DNA from: Actinotalea sp.
Lineage (GTDB): Bacteria > Actinomycetota > Actinomycetes > Actinomycetales > Cellulomonadaceae
Reading direction: 5' to 3'
Length of the DNA: 12,909 nt
Assembly: GCA_014360395.1 (NCBI GenBank)
Contig: JACIXM010000259.1
Location: 1-12,909, forward strand
The translations under genes were made by a program, and so were the position numbers. The notes beneath the pieces were generated by a model, which did no database searches, was not told the origin of the DNA, and saw only the letters and a program-made list of their open reading frames with translations. Shown here one piece after another: positions 12,767-12,909 of the stretch (position 1 is its first letter; every line of letters starts with the position of its first letter).

Positions 12767-12909
12767 GCGTCAGTCCTAGCGTCGTCCGTGCGGGGGGCCG
12801 GTCCGGGGGAGGACCGGGGGCGGTCGACCTGGGGTGCCCTCGTCTACCTGTCGGTCACCCTCACCCGAACCTGAACGGATGTGTGAGTCGCATCCACAAC
12901 TCCCACACA
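12767..12909 (-). promoter_or_regulatory. Upstream region of the M15 peptidase gene
   Basis: This 143-base gap is lower in G+C at its far end (12871-12909) than anywhere else except the first 47 bases, as expected of a promoter. That end holds TGTGTGAGT (12880-12888) and, facing it, ACTCCCACACA (12899-12909), an imperfect inverted repeat, plus GGATG/CATCC (12877-12881 and 12891-12895). TGTGA-GTCGCA-TCCACA is one base off the spacing of a CRP/GlxR-type TGTGA-N6-TCACA site. No convincing -10/-35 pair could be fixed. Confidence 0.35.
12798..12817. promoter_or_regulatory. Inverted repeat in the leader of the M15 peptidase gene
   Basis: CCGGTCC at 12798-12804 pairs exactly with GGACCGG at 12811-12817 around six bases, about 31 bases before the peptidase start codon (read on the - strand). 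It may be a leader hairpin or an operator, or chance in GC-rich DNA. Confidence 0.3.

Noticed and set aside
10877..12874. Open frame of 665 codons on the + strand opposite the M15 peptidase
   Set aside because: The - strand frame has intact zinc motifs, a membrane helix and coiled coils. The + strand product is Arg/Gly-rich shadow text.

Overview
The window comes from a very GC-rich bacterium (about three quarters G+C by eye, nearly every third codon position G or C, frequent GTG starts). This points to an actinobacterium. The Pro-LTRR-x-x-R repeats of the flanking peptidase suggest Micrococcales, perhaps near Cellulomonas; that placement is inference from composition and motifs only.

Region 1 (1-10807) is an ethanolamine-utilization (eut) bacterial-microcompartment operon read on the + strand. 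The order is 'eutH (3' end of the transporter) - eutN - hairpin - eutA - eutB - eutC - eutL - hairpin - aldehyde dehydrogenase (eutE role) - eutM with an in-frame 5' extension - eutQ - eutT - eutJ - a second, RMM-like BMC-T shell protein - a small protein built like EutQ without its cupin. Genes abut or overlap by a few bases; two junctions are GTGA overlaps. EutT makes adenosylcobalamin, EutBC splits ethanolamine to acetaldehyde and ammonia inside the shell, EutA renews the cofactor of inactivated EutBC, the aldehyde dehydrogenase makes acetyl-CoA, and EutQ (known elsewhere as an acetate kinase) handles acetyl-phosphate/acetate. EutN, EutL, EutM and the BMC-T build the shell. Amphipathic helices resembling encapsulation peptides occur in EutC, the aldehyde dehydrogenase (at its C terminus), EutQ, the extended EutM and the last small protein.

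Region 2 (10808-10852) is a short convergent intergenic gap with a strong GC-rich hairpin. Region 3 (10853-12766, - strand) is a large membrane-anchored M15/VanY-type D-Ala-D-Ala carboxypeptidase, unrelated to ethanolamine use. Region 4 (12767-12909) is its upstream region and contains inverted repeats.

The unusual points are: a probable two-product eutM (long coiled-coil/proline-rich form plus short form, each with its own strong ribosome site); a stand-alone EutQ-N-like/helix protein; a BMC-T and an aldehyde dehydrogenase that look more like those of other microcompartment types than classical proteobacterial Eut; and an abrupt break in eutH at about base 47. No tRNA, rRNA, CRISPR array or recognisable transposase was seen. 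No eutS, eutK, eutP, eutG, eutD or regulator gene lies in the window; upstream sequence is not available.
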